Shown: piece after piece, positions 21,227 to 31,038 of the stretch | How the letters are laid out: every line of letters starts with the position of its first letter | Numbering within the stretch: position 1 is the stretch's first letter | DNA from: Eukaryota sp. TZLM1-RC | Lineage: Eukaryota; Metamonada: BaSk clade | DNA: 64,000 bases | Assembly (NCBI GenBank): GCA_040285825.1 | Contig: JAUPSS010000004.1 | Coordinates: forward strand, 6,331,658-6,395,657 | Direction: 5' to 3' | Made by a program: the position numbers and the translations under genes | Notes under the pieces: generated by a model | Databases searched by the model: none | Seen by the model: only the letters and a program-made list of their open reading frames with translations | What the model was told of the DNA's origin: nothing

Positions 21227-23875
21227 TTACGTCTTTTTCAAAATTGAATCATCAGATGTGCATTTAATATGAACGGCAGAATTATCAGGTAGTAGAGCGA
21301 AAATCTTGTTACCAAGCTTATCTCCGCAGACAGAACATCTACTGTCATGGTTTATTGTAACATTTCGTCTGTGTGCAGCAATCAAATCAGCCATCACTTT
21401 GCGCTCCTGAACTTCCCTTAGAGATCTTTCCATGCTACTCTGATGTTTCGTTGAAGTAGAAGACCTTAATAAAGATGTCAGTAATGGAACTAGTTCTTGT
21501 AAAGGCCATTCGTCGTGCAAGGAAGATACAATTTCCTCATAAGATAACAAATCCTTTTGTCGGTATAGAAAAGAAAGAACGGCAGAAAGAGGCTGAGAAG
21601 ACAGCACAAACTTCAGTAACATTAATAGAAACACGCCTTGCTCAGACTTGCTGGAAGCATGTGTAGAACAATATTTTTCAGCAGTTTCAAGTGAATCTAA
21701 CTTGGCTAGAAGTTCCAAGGCCTCCTGATGGAATCCAGCACGGGAGAACACTGCAACCTTTTCATGAAGGAAAGCTGGTGAGACGAGGAGAGAGATGATT
21801 TCTTGGTAATCGTAGCGGAAAAGCGAACTTGAAAGAAAAGTGGAAAACCTCTTCATTAGAGATTTCAACAACGCAGATGAACACTGTTGAAGCTGGCAGA
21901 CAGTCTCAATGTTATAGTTCTTAAAAAGAGTAGATATTTCCGTGATATAAACCTTGCCCAAATACGTGTGGTACTGATGTGAACACTCTGAAGATTTTAT
22001 GAGATGCTCTAGTATATCTATTATGCCCAAAGAACATCCTTTTAAAAACTCAAGTAAAGTATCAATACCCCAATTTGAGAGTGTTGTTGCATTTAATTTT
22101 GTCAATGTTGATATAAGTTTGTTTGGAAAAGACTTTAAGACCCATGATAAATAAGGTGAAATTTCATTAAAATTAGTTAATGAATCTCCATTTGCTTCCA
22201 GACCTTCGCAAATCCATGAAGCTGCGATATCCTTGACCCAGAGTTCTTTTGACTCATTAGCAGCTTTCGTAAGCCGCACCATTGAATCAAGGATACATCC
22301 TCGCTGATAGAAATACTGCCCAAGAAGCAAACAAGGACCAACACCAGTTGAAAAGTACATCATTATTTGAATAGGCACTAATATCTTTGATGTGTGAATA
22401 TATTCAGTTAGTTTAGTCAGAATCTCATTATTAACTGGACAAATGTACAGAGACACTGAAAATAAAAACACTTGTAAAGCCATGTGGATTATTTGGGAAG
22501 TGGAATCCGAATTACGTAGCTTTGATAATAAAAAGTCCACAAAAATGGTAACAGATTCTTCATTTGGAATAATCTTGCCCCCGTTACTACCCAATTTAGC
22601 CTGATTTTGAAGAAAGGAAAGCACTCTGAGGGATATAGTTTCTTCCTCAGTGATTTTTGCATCATCAATTCCAGTAATTACATCTCGAGAAAATGATTTT
22701 AAAAGTTCTGTGGTGGGTAAATAATCCAAAACCAAATCAGTATAGTCAAAAGGGTTCAAATGATCAGATTTAAAGTATTTCTTGACAATTTCAATTGAAT
22801 CAGGATATTCCTGAGTCAAGTAAAGTCTCAAAAAATCACGTGATAATTCTGAGCTTTCCTTAGAACTAATACAATCAAGTGTACGTAAAAATTCAAACAA
22901 TTTGCTACTTTGTAATGGGTCTTTCTTAATGAAATTTGATACTTGTCTTTTAAAAGAAAATGGATGAATTATAAACACTTTTTTAGATCCGTCATAAATA
23001 ACAATGCTCTTTGAACTTGACGTTTTTGACTGACGATCATAAATAGGGGTCATAAACTTGGGTATAAATGAGACTGGAATTGACTGAAGAGGACTCCCGC
23101 TTTCAAAAGAAGGCAACCAAACATTTAAAGAATCATTGGTGGATGTTACTAAAAAAGGAAACGAACAAGCACAGGAAACTACTGGTTTCCGGGGTAACAA
23201 CAATGGTGCAGTGACTGCTTCTCCTGTAGAAGAAAGAAAGCACCCCAATTCATCAGTTGGGAGAAACACTTCCATTGTCTTTTGTCCAAAGAAAGTTAGG
23301 ACATTGCTAGCAGAAGGAAACATTTCTATCGGAGAATAAGTAGAATCAGAAAGGTCAACCATGAAAAACTTAGAGTTTAGATGAAAAAAGACAGATCCTC
23401 CAAGTAAAAAGAGAGTTGTGGGGACATCTACAAGAGAGAACTCATGAACAGGTTGGTGGGGAGGAGTGGAGCCCATAATATAGAGAGACAGTTTCTTGCG
23501 TATACAGACTAAGATACGAGAGGAGTCAAGGGGATCAAGTGCAAAGGAGGACGCATAGCGGGTGTGAGGGATTTTGTAGAGGAGTTCCAGAGAGCGGTGG
23601 TCTAAGACCCGGATCTTGTCATCTAAAAGAATGAGATGTTCCGTCTTTGACGAATATTCAAGCTGAAGTACTTTAGCTTTAGCACGAGTACGGGTATCGG
23701 TTGAACTCAGAGTTGGAGACAGAGTCCCAGACTCATTTGCAGCATATGATAGAGAATACTGGGATATTTGATTGCGATCATCCGCAATTACAATGGTGTT
23801 ATTACAAGAGGTTATTGCTACGACATTATTAGATGTTGTGGTCAATTCTGAGACAGAGAAAAGCTCAGCGTTCAT
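21227..23875 (-). CDS. Vps39/TGFBRAP1-like HOPS/CORVET tethering subunit
   Basis: I take the ATG at 23875, giving 882 residues; the 26 upstream codons look like read-through. The N-terminal third is a CNH/beta-propeller-like region beginning ELFSVSELTTTSNNVVAITS. A long all-helical clathrin-repeat-like region follows (about 330-830). The C-terminus has a single zinc-binding ribbon CSVCGDKLGNK...PDNSAVHIKC, which is the hallmark of the Vam6/Vps39 and TGFBRAP1/Vps3 group. The protein should tether endosomes or vacuoles through Rab5 or Rab7. I cannot decide between Vps39 and Vps3. No intron is needed. Confidence 0.75.
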   Translation of the reverse strand: MNAELFSVSELTTTSNNVVAITSCNNTIVIADDRNQISQYSLSYAANESGTLSPTLSSTDTRTRAKAKVLQLEYSSKTEHLILLDDKIRVLDHRSLELLYKIPHTRYASSFALDPLDSSRILVCIRKKLSLYIMGSTPPHQPVHEFSLVDVPTTLFLLGGSVFFHLNSKFFMVDLSDSTYSPIEMFPSASNVLTFFGQKTMEVFLPTDELGCFLSSTGEAVTAPLLLPRKPVVSCACSFPFLVTSTNDSLNVWLPSFESGSPLQSIPVSFIPKFMTPIYDRQSKTSSSKSIVIYDGSKKVFIIHPFSFKRQVSNFIKKDPLQSSKLFEFLRTLDCISSKESSELSRDFLRLYLTQEYPDSIEIVKKYFKSDHLNPFDYTDLVLDYLPTTELLKSFSRDVITGIDDAKITEEETISLRVLSFLQNQAKLGSNGGKIIPNEESVTIFVDFLLSKLRNSDSTSQIIHMALQVFLFSVSLYICPVNNEILTKLTEYIHTSKILVPIQIMMYFSTGVGPCLLLGQYFYQRGCILDSMVRLTKAANESKELWVKDIAASWICEGLEANGDSLTNFNEISPYLSWVLKSFPNKLISTLTKLNATTLSNWGIDTLLEFLKGCSLGIIDILEHLIKSSECSHQYHTYLGKVYITEISTLFKNYNIETVCQLQQCSSALLKSLMKRFSTFLSSSLFRYDYQEIISLLVSPAFLHEKVAVFSRAGFHQEALELLAKLDSLETAEKYCSTHASSKSEQGVFLLMLLKFVLSSQPLSAVLSFLYRQKDLLSYEEIVSSLHDEWPLQELVPLLTSLLRSSTSTKHQSSMERSLREVQERKVMADLIAAHRRNVTINHDSRCSVCGDKLGNKIFALLPDNSAVHIKCTSDDSILKKT

Positions 23876-24506
23876 TGTTGATCCCAAAAAGATAAAGTGG
23901 ATTGCAATGCTTAATTTCAAATTCATAACACCCACACACCAATTAACAACCACCTCATCTCACGCCTCCCCATCAGTGCCATACACCTTCGATTTTCTTC
24001 TATCCCATTTCAATATTTCTTCTGTATGTAATGCACTCAATTCCAAGGAAAACTCTCAAGCATCGGATCTCACGTAACTCCGATATCACGCGAGCGCCTA
24101 TTGTCGGCCCATAACACTTGAGATATTAGTTTTTCCATGCTTGAGGTTTCAAACTGTACTATCTTTTTTGTTTTGTTTTCTTTGTGTTTCAGTTTTATAT
24201 GTACTGCACATTGTGTTTGAACCATGGTCCTCTACTATGTAGAGTCCCCAATAAAACGTTCTGTTTCCACTTTTCATATTTACATGCTACATTATTTAAA
24301 AATATTTATTGTGTTAAATTGTCAAAGTTCAACATCGAGTACTTTTGCACAAAGATGATTCGTCGTCTTCTGGGTGGGTGGGTGTTGCTAATTTGAAAAT
24401 AAGCACCTGCATTGCAAATCACAATAAAGTGGATCCAATTCAATTCATCTCTCCAACATCTATTCAACACTAAACACTTATAGTACAGGAAACATCTCAA
24501 GACCTG

Positions 24507-25562
24507 ATGTCTGATGATTTTCATACTTGTGAATCCGATCTTTCTGTTTCACACATAAGTTCTACTGATGAAGATTTTGAGCCTCTCTCAGGTATCTCTG
24601 AGGCAGTGGAATCATGTACAGATGAGTTCAACACTAATCCTCTTTATGTACAGCTTCTTAACCCATGGTTCCCTGTAAATCTTTCTAAAAACAAGACACA
24701 AATCAAAATCGGAATCGCTGGTGTTTATGGATCCGAATTCATCATCAGTTCAACTGTTTTAGCTTTGGATTCGAAAAATACAGTCAAGACCAAAAGTTCT
24801 CGTTATTATGTAGGTCTTGAAAATTGTTTATCCGATTCCCAGTCCATATACACAAAGTATTCAATGCATTTAATCAGGGAGAACTACTTGGTGGATGAAG
24901 TGTTTATTTATCTAACAAAATATGGTTTCACAAGTAGTTGGATTACTGATTTAACAGAAATTTGTTGCAGATTGAATGTTTCTCTTGTACTTCGTCCTCA
25001 AATACCATCCACAGTATCAACTCCACCTACAGTACGAAGGCCCTTTCAAAAGAAAGTCAAATGGGATGAATTTCTAACAGAAAAGGATACAGAGGAAGCC
25101 AGAAAAATTGCATCAATGAGGAAGAGTGCAAAGAAGTCTCAATTGGGAAGGAAATTTGCCAAACGAATGGAAGAACTGGAAAGAAGTAAGCAAGATCCCT
25201 CTGTTTTGGTCGAGACTCCTCTCAACCCTCAACGAAGGAATATTTCTTCTTCAGATTCAGCCCTGATACAGACCATTTGTGATTCAATTGAGACTACACC
25301 TGTCAATCAAAAGCGAGAGCGTACTTTTATTCCACTGGAATTAGAAGCAGAATCTCCACAGTTTGTTCTATCTCCCAGTAAGTCTAATATTATAACTCAA
25401 GGGGTACAGAAAGCAATGAACAGGAAAAGGAGGAGTGGGCTTGTAACAGTAAAAAATGCCACCATAATGAAGAGTTCACCAAAAAGAAAGGTTGTTGTTT
25501 TAGAAGTTGAAAGCAAAGATGATTTTGAAGAGAGTTCTGACCAAGATGATATATATGAGTAA
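24507..25562 (+). CDS. SANTA-domain-like protein (KNL2/M18BP1-type candidate)
   Basis: The protein has 351 residues. Residues 50-155 fit the SANTA pattern: LLNPWFPVNL at the start, then IGIAGVYGSEFIISSTV, VKTKSSRYYVGL, and a closing YGFTSSWITDL (compare the F-GFP-W ending of SANTA). The C-terminal half is basic and disordered, with phosphorylatable SP/TP sites (ETPLNPQ, SPSKS, SSPKRK) and a stretch of coiled coil around residues 190-235. In animals and plants, SANTA proteins of the M18BP1/KNL2 group help load the centromeric histone. No SANT/Myb domain is seen. The assignment is a motif judgement and needs a profile search. Confidence 0.42.
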   Translation: MSDDFHTCESDLSVSHISSTDEDFEPLSGISEAVESCTDEFNTNPLYVQLLNPWFPVNLSKNKTQIKIGIAGVYGSEFIISSTVLALDSKNTVKTKSSRYYVGLENCLSDSQSIYTKYSMHLIRENYLVDEVFIYLTKYGFTSSWITDLTEICCRLNVSLVLRPQIPSTVSTPPTVRRPFQKKVKWDEFLTEKDTEEARKIASMRKSAKKSQLGRKFAKRMEELERSKQDPSVLVETPLNPQRRNISSSDSALIQTICDSIETTPVNQKRERTFIPLELEAESPQFVLSPSKSNIITQGVQKAMNRKRRSGLVTVKNATIMKSSPKRKVVVLEVESKDDFEESSDQDDIYE

Positions 25563-26149
25563 TGGTGTGGTACTCTTCTAGATAATCTTTATTTTGTATA
25601 GTGCACAGGATCAGTGCTGTGTGATTGTAACAAACAGTTTTGTTTGTTTTCAGAATATATTAAATTTTTCACTTTTGTTGGCCAGATGCACAATTTCATA
25701 AAGGTTTGCTTTTTTAGGAGTCAAGATTTGGTTGTCAGAGTGTTTGAAATACTAATACACCATTAACACTGAAAATGTATTGGTTAATGAAGAACAGATA
25801 CTGAATTTAACAAAATTTTAAAAAAAGAATTTAACTATTCAGAAATTAAAAAATTTGAACAACTCGTTCTATTTTAAGATTTTTGTGTTGGGTTATTCTC
25901 AATTTCGGTTAAGTTTCGGTTAAGTTGAGTTCTTTACACTAGAGGACTGATGAAAATATATCTGTGTATTCTGACGTAAAATGAATCATTATTCCCCGTT
26001 GAGTTATTTATTCATTAAACTTGGGTAATCACGATCACACAACTAAATCTACAGCTTCCGTTCTGCTACAGATTTGACACATTGATGGAGTACATTAAAC
26101 AAAAGAATTCTATAAATAGTATAGTTTTTTTAAAAACTGGAATATTTAT
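25563..26149. other. Intergenic, no gene seen
   Basis: AT-rich spacer between the SANTA-like gene and the 3' end of retroelement B1. No supportable feature. Confidence 0.5.
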
Positions 26150-28400
26150 TGAGATAAAAAAACCCATCTAGAATTCAATATCCTCCAAACAAGCGTCACT
26201 ATTACTGAACCTACTCCCAGCATTTCGTTCATATTCTACACCAATAGCTAAGCGAGCCTTAGAAATCATTGTTGTAATAGACTTGAAAATGCAAAAAACA
26301 ATTCTATTTAACCAGAAAGTGGAATTCATTTTTTACGAGATCTATTCAGTAAAACTTTTTTGAAGTTTTCAAAAAAAGTGTAATTCTGAAGGTCCAAGAT
26401 TGCCAAAAAGAGAAATGGCAAACGGCAGAAACTGATATTTGACGTGTTCGACTTTACCTAATTGTGCCAATGGTTCTTGATATTTTTATATTTTCTGTTT
26501 TTCAGCGCTAGATAGCGGCGGATCAGCGGAATACATCAAACGAGCAGCAGAATTTTTGCAGACATCTACTGAGACAACATCCACAACATTGAGAACACCA
26601 TCGATCCCTGAAGCTACTAAATCTGCCCTTCTTTTACCAAAGGAATCATCAGTTTGATCTGGAGATAGCTTACGTTCTAGTGGCTCAATAAATGCCTCTA
26701 TATTGAAACTTTTGCACATGGCATATAATTGATCACGAACTGAGTCATGAACAATTGAGCGATAAGTTATAAAATTCTTACAGTTTAAAATATGGGAAAG
26801 CGTAACAACACTCTTGCAGCGACAAATTAAACCATTTGGTAATGAACAAGGCCATAGAAAACATCTCATTCTCATTGCAGTGGTCCATTGGTGATCATTA
26901 AGTAGAAGGCCTTAAATGTTGGGAATTTGGGAGATTAGGCAACTTGAGCAACTGTCTTCAAGATCAATCAAAATGTTTGCAAAAACGGGTTTTTTTCTTT
27001 AGCCAAGCTAAGACGTACAATATAATCCAAGTTTTCTAAAACTTTCAAGATTTTTTTCTGCAATTTTGCAAAAGTCAGTGGTAAGGAGAGCAAGCTTCTT
27101 GGAGGAAGTTCCACAATATCAGAGGGGAAACATTTAGCCCAAATATTGGGTGAAAGAGTTTCAATTCCTGTTGCAAAGAAATAAGATAAGAGCTGCCACA
27201 ATTTTCAATGAGATGAATTTTTTCAGGAAAACGATTCACAAATTCATAAATAAAATTCTTTCCACCTCCAATAAAGGCAGCTTTACAAAGGTAGCTTGAT
27301 TTATGAAAATCAACACCACCAAAATTTGTACCACAAAAAATGTGGCTTCGTAACTGAGATGCATCAATTTCCAATAATTTTGCTAAGAAATTGGTTCTTT
27401 GTTCATTAAAAATGCGACAAAACTCCAAAGAAATTGATGGTGATGTTGATCTCAAAATATGAGTAAATTTTCCAGAATAACAAATTTTTAGGAAAAAGAA
27501 TTTCAAATGTTTCTCAATATTTAAATTTTCTATTGATTCTAATTCATTTCCAAATTGAGTCAACAGAGTCGAAAGTTGGCCTTTCACTTCATCAATATTT
27601 CCGAGATAACAACCCAAAAAACGAAAACCAGACTGATCATAATTGATAAAGGGGACAATGACATCATTAATGAAAAAATCAATTGGTTCATGGCCAATAA
27701 TCAAACATTTGGAGATATTCAATGAGGGACCAATATCTTCATAACGCTGTTGAATAAAAGTTGCTATTTGTTTCAGAATTGTAATAGGAGCAATTACAGA
27801 AATGTCATCCATATATGCTACAATATCTATTTCTGGGAATTTTTCTTTTCATTCGCACATTATTGGATGAATTGCCAGACAAAAGAAAAAAGGACCAAGT
27901 GGATCGCCTTGTTTAACACCTGAAGAAGAAAGCAGGTCAAAGTTTTCATAGACCAATGTTAATGATTTTCCATAAAATGAATAGAAAAAAGACTCAATTT
28001 CAGGAAAATGCTTTTGTAGCAAAGGCAAAATGGAAGAACGTGATACAGAATTAAAAGCATTCTTAAAATCTAAATTGAAGATGTAATTAGAATCACTAGA
28101 ATTAAAAAACACATCCGACGAAAGAGCAGCAGAATAGTATAGTTTGTGATGTTGATTTAGAAAAAACTCAGAAAACAAAGTTGTCGGCTAAGATGAACCG
28201 CACAAAGTCTAAGACGGAGATGATACAGAGCGTCTAATAAGTAATTGGTGATTCCAGCCAAGAAGTGTTTATTGGAATAGGAAATTGGCAAAAATAAAAA
28301 CACATGAAATTCAAAGGTACATACCAAAGGAAAAGGTTTGCGAAGTTGATTGATAAAGTATGGTTATAAAAAAATGTTAATGGGTCAATTTTCGAACCAA
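26150..28400 (-). mobile_element. Non-LTR retroelement family B, most complete copy (B1)
   Basis: Reading leftward from about 28400, weakly preserved 5' RT sequence (YLLDALYHLRLRL) is followed by IFNLDFKNAFNSVSRS (first catalytic Asp), GVKQGDPLGP and VAYMDDISV (catalytic YMDD). The thumb and a knuckle C-x-C-x7-H-x3-C (CRCKSVVTLSHILNC) come next. A block FGKRRADLV...LNVVDVVSVDV follows, like the acidic core of the restriction-type endonuclease in R2/R4-like LINEs. A TGA interrupts between the KQGDPLGP and YMDD blocks at about 27847, and frameshifts break the later part. No apurinic-type endonuclease is visible. The copy is dead but shows the family architecture best. Confidence 0.83.
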
Positions 28401-28578
28401 AAAGGATTTCCCATTAAAAAAAAGCAGCACGAACGGTTTTATAAGATGGCAAAATGAACTTATCTTTTTAAGCAAAACAAAAAGTTTGAGGCAAAGATGG
28501 TATCATGTTGTAAGAGAAAATTTCCCAAAAACCCAGACCTTTCAGCTTGGTTTAAAAAGGACTCTTCTTTGTTATAGA

Positions 28579-28586
28579 CAACATCT
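28579..28586 (+). promoter_or_regulatory. Initiator-like box CAACATCT
   Basis: This box ends six bases before the ATG at 28593. A longer match to the Arf leader surrounds it: both have TTGTTATAGACA two bases before ATCTGTA and then the ATG. Confidence 0.4.
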
Positions 28587-28592
28587 GTAGGA

Positions 28593-29990
28593 ATGACTTT
28601 ATGTGAGCATTGCTTACAAGAATTATCACCATTGTCTCTTGTCCCTGGTTCTACTTATAGCAAGCTTATTGTCACAACACCTTTACAATCAGGGAGTCTA
28701 CATCTTCTTTCAAGCTCTATCATATTGCGATTAGAAGTACCACTACATCATTACTCACATTTATCATTATCTACAAAGCTTCCAACAGTGTGGTGTTTGA
28801 ATGACATCTACATTACTTTTTCTGAACGCCTTCACTCCGAACCATTCACTTTTCAAAAAGGTCTTTCCACAGTTGATACCCCGTTTTCCATGTTTACACC
28901 AGGGTCACCTAAATCATTGAGTGAAGATAGGTTACGACTAAAGACCTTGAAAGATTACTTTTTTCCCTCTTCTCTATGTTTATTTGACATGTCCATACCA
29001 CCCTTATTGAAGTTAGATATTTGTCTTTTGCTTGGGCTTTATTGCAGGGGTGTGGTTGATAACAAAGCTTTTAATTTAATATTAAAAGTTTTTTTAAATA
29101 ATCAAATACAAGAAATATCTCCGGAAATTCCTTTATTTGCATTTAATTACTTTGGTCTTTTATTGTTTCAAGACGTTTCTCAAACTGCTGTGAACCAGTA
29201 CTTGGACAAGGGCTTAATTAGTTTTATAAAGTTTTTTTGTTTGTTGTCAGTTGTTGATCCTTTTGATTTGGAAAGTCTGATTAATTCAACAAAATCATTC
29301 TTAGCAGTCAGGATTTCCAAATTTCTTCAGTCAGCTCATTTGAATTCAGAAGACTTTCATTTGATTAATGATCTTCTATTTGACTTTGATAGAAGTCAAT
29401 CTGTTTCCAAGTCAAAAAAGTCGCTCAATTTTGAAACTCTGCCCAATTGGATTTCTTTTGACATAACCAATGGAAAACTCTCTATTGGGGATGTCATTCG
29501 TATCGGACAACAAGGATTCTTCTACGGGAAAGTTGATAGCTTTCTTTCATTGGATTCACAAAACTTTGCTTCAATTGTAGTTGACGACAATAAATTTGAT
29601 TCAAGGGATTCTAGAATAATTGCTTCTTTGAATGATTTCTATTTCTTTAATATGGAGACTGTTCTCAAGATCAAACGTTTTCACCCTCTTCTTAACCCCC
29701 CTGTGCATTTGTTTGAAGAGGTATCAAAACAAAATGATTTGAATTTTGTTTTTGGTAGTGATGATTTTATTTCAAAAATTCCTGGTTCATGGATTAATAT
29801 TTCGACGTTAAGAACAAAGAGATCGTCTTCACCATTGAGTCAGGTAAAGTCAAACACATTTTTGACCGAAACACAGAATCCAACCCCCACACCTATAAGG
29901 TCGCGAAGTCCGGTTGAAAAAGAGAGGTGTTCACAAAGTAATTTGTTCACTAAAGACAGTAATTCTTTTGTTATTTATGGAAATAATTAA
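28593..29990 (+). CDS. Conserved-looking protein of unknown function
   Basis: The 465-residue intron-free frame starts with a Cys pair (CEHC) and is rich in Leu and Phe without clear membrane spans. Residues about 285-385 look like a folded domain (LPNWISFDITNGKLSIGDVI, then GQQGFFYGKVDSF). The last 60 residues are Ser/Pro-rich with RSRSPVEKER. I do not recognise a family. Codon use resembles neighbouring genes, and the leader shares a motif with the Arf gene, so I take it as real. Confidence 0.7.
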   Translation: MTLCEHCLQELSPLSLVPGSTYSKLIVTTPLQSGSLHLLSSSIILRLEVPLHHYSHLSLSTKLPTVWCLNDIYITFSERLHSEPFTFQKGLSTVDTPFSMFTPGSPKSLSEDRLRLKTLKDYFFPSSLCLFDMSIPPLLKLDICLLLGLYCRGVVDNKAFNLILKVFLNNQIQEISPEIPLFAFNYFGLLLFQDVSQTAVNQYLDKGLISFIKFFCLLSVVDPFDLESLINSTKSFLAVRISKFLQSAHLNSEDFHLINDLLFDFDRSQSVSKSKKSLNFETLPNWISFDITNGKLSIGDVIRIGQQGFFYGKVDSFLSLDSQNFASIVVDDNKFDSRDSRIIASLNDFYFFNMETVLKIKRFHPLLNPPVHLFEEVSKQNDLNFVFGSDDFISKIPGSWINISTLRTKRSSSPLSQVKSNTFLTETQNPTPTPIRSRSPVEKERCSQSNLFTKDSNSFVIYGNN

Positions 29991-30584
29991 TTGATTCAGT
30001 TGTCATTAGTTCTGTTTCGTTCAGTTTTTCCATCATCTTTATTAAATATTGTATATAATTTTAATTTCAATAGTAGTTGAAGTCTATATTAGCTTTACTT
30101 TAACTTTCTTGTGTTCAATGATTCATTCCACTAAAACCACCCTTTTTTTCGTTTTCAAGTCTCTTGCATTCCTAAACATTTTTAAAACATTCTTTAAAAA
30201 AGTGTGAAAGCCTACGTTAGAAGCAATTGATTCTTAAGAGGATTGAACCACTTTGGAATCATTATTTATTAATGTTTGCATCTTCTACGAATCGCTAAAC
30301 TACTTATACAATGTCAATAAGTTCTCGGATGATTTTTCTTATTAGAAAGACCTGCCAATGCTTAGGCTAAGATCCTGGTTTGGTCAAACATACAATAGCA
30401 GAAGGTGAAGAGAAGATTTTACAACCTAAACCTTGCTGTATAGCCTAAAAATAGTTCGTTTCCAGGAGTAGTCACATCTTTGAAATCATGATTAAACTTT
30501 AACTAAATTATTTACTCACTAAAACCCCATCAATTTGTTGGCAAAACATTTTGGTCATTTACATGAGCAACTCGCTTGTTATTA
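29991..30584. other. Intergenic, no gene seen
   Basis: AT-rich spacer downstream of the unknown gene. No feature I can support. Confidence 0.45.
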
Positions 30585-31010
30585 AACTCCGTAATTTTTT
30601 CAAAGTGGAGTTACTATAATGGGAAAGAGCTTTCAATAACAAAAAATACGATTCTGTTCTTCTAAATCAGAAAGTCAAATGTATGATCACTATCTTTGAG
30701 AAGATATCCCAAATCATCTAAAATAATTTGATCTTCGTTTCCAATAGTGCCAAAAATTGAAATCGCAATTGGTACAAGTTTGTTGTTTCTGCCTCTTGCT
30801 CTCATTGGAAAACGTCGTTGTTTTTTGAATTGTTCTGCAACTCTGAGTAAATGTTGAATGTCAGAATGGGAACTCCGAAAGGAGAGAGAAAAATCACCAT
30901 ATTTCGCCAGAGCAGCAACTGTTGTTCCAAAAATGGAAAATTGAAAAGGGAAGTGGAAAATTGAAATGGGCAACTATCTTCTCCTCTCGACCCTGAAAGA
31001 CATCCTTTCT
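30585..31010 (-). mobile_element. Retroelement C-terminal fragment, family C/D-like
   Basis: Minus-strand translation gives NNKLVPIAISIFGTIG, matching KYLLVPFALSLSGNIG of family B. Past a stop it continues KNRIVFFVIESSF, matching FWQNRIVFSIFKG of family C. It is a 3'-terminal LINE fragment whose 5' edge lies only about 30 bases from the start of the hemerythrin gene. Confidence 0.6.
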
Positions 31011-31023
31011 GCTTCTTGTTGAT

Positions 31024-31031
31024 CACTATCT
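31024..31031 (+). promoter_or_regulatory. Initiator-like box CACTATCT
   Basis: This box ends seven bases before the ATG of the hemerythrin gene and is identical to the Arf gene box. Confidence 0.4.
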
Positions 31032-31038
31032 TAGCACC

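Noticed and set aside
27840-27850. TGA in retroelement B1 between the KQGDPLGP and YMDD blocks, read as a possible reassigned codon (TGA = Trp)
   Set aside because: The zf-HIT gene ends in TGA at a sensible place, conserved Trp codons in housekeeping genes are TGG, and the element has other lesions. A simple mutation explains it.
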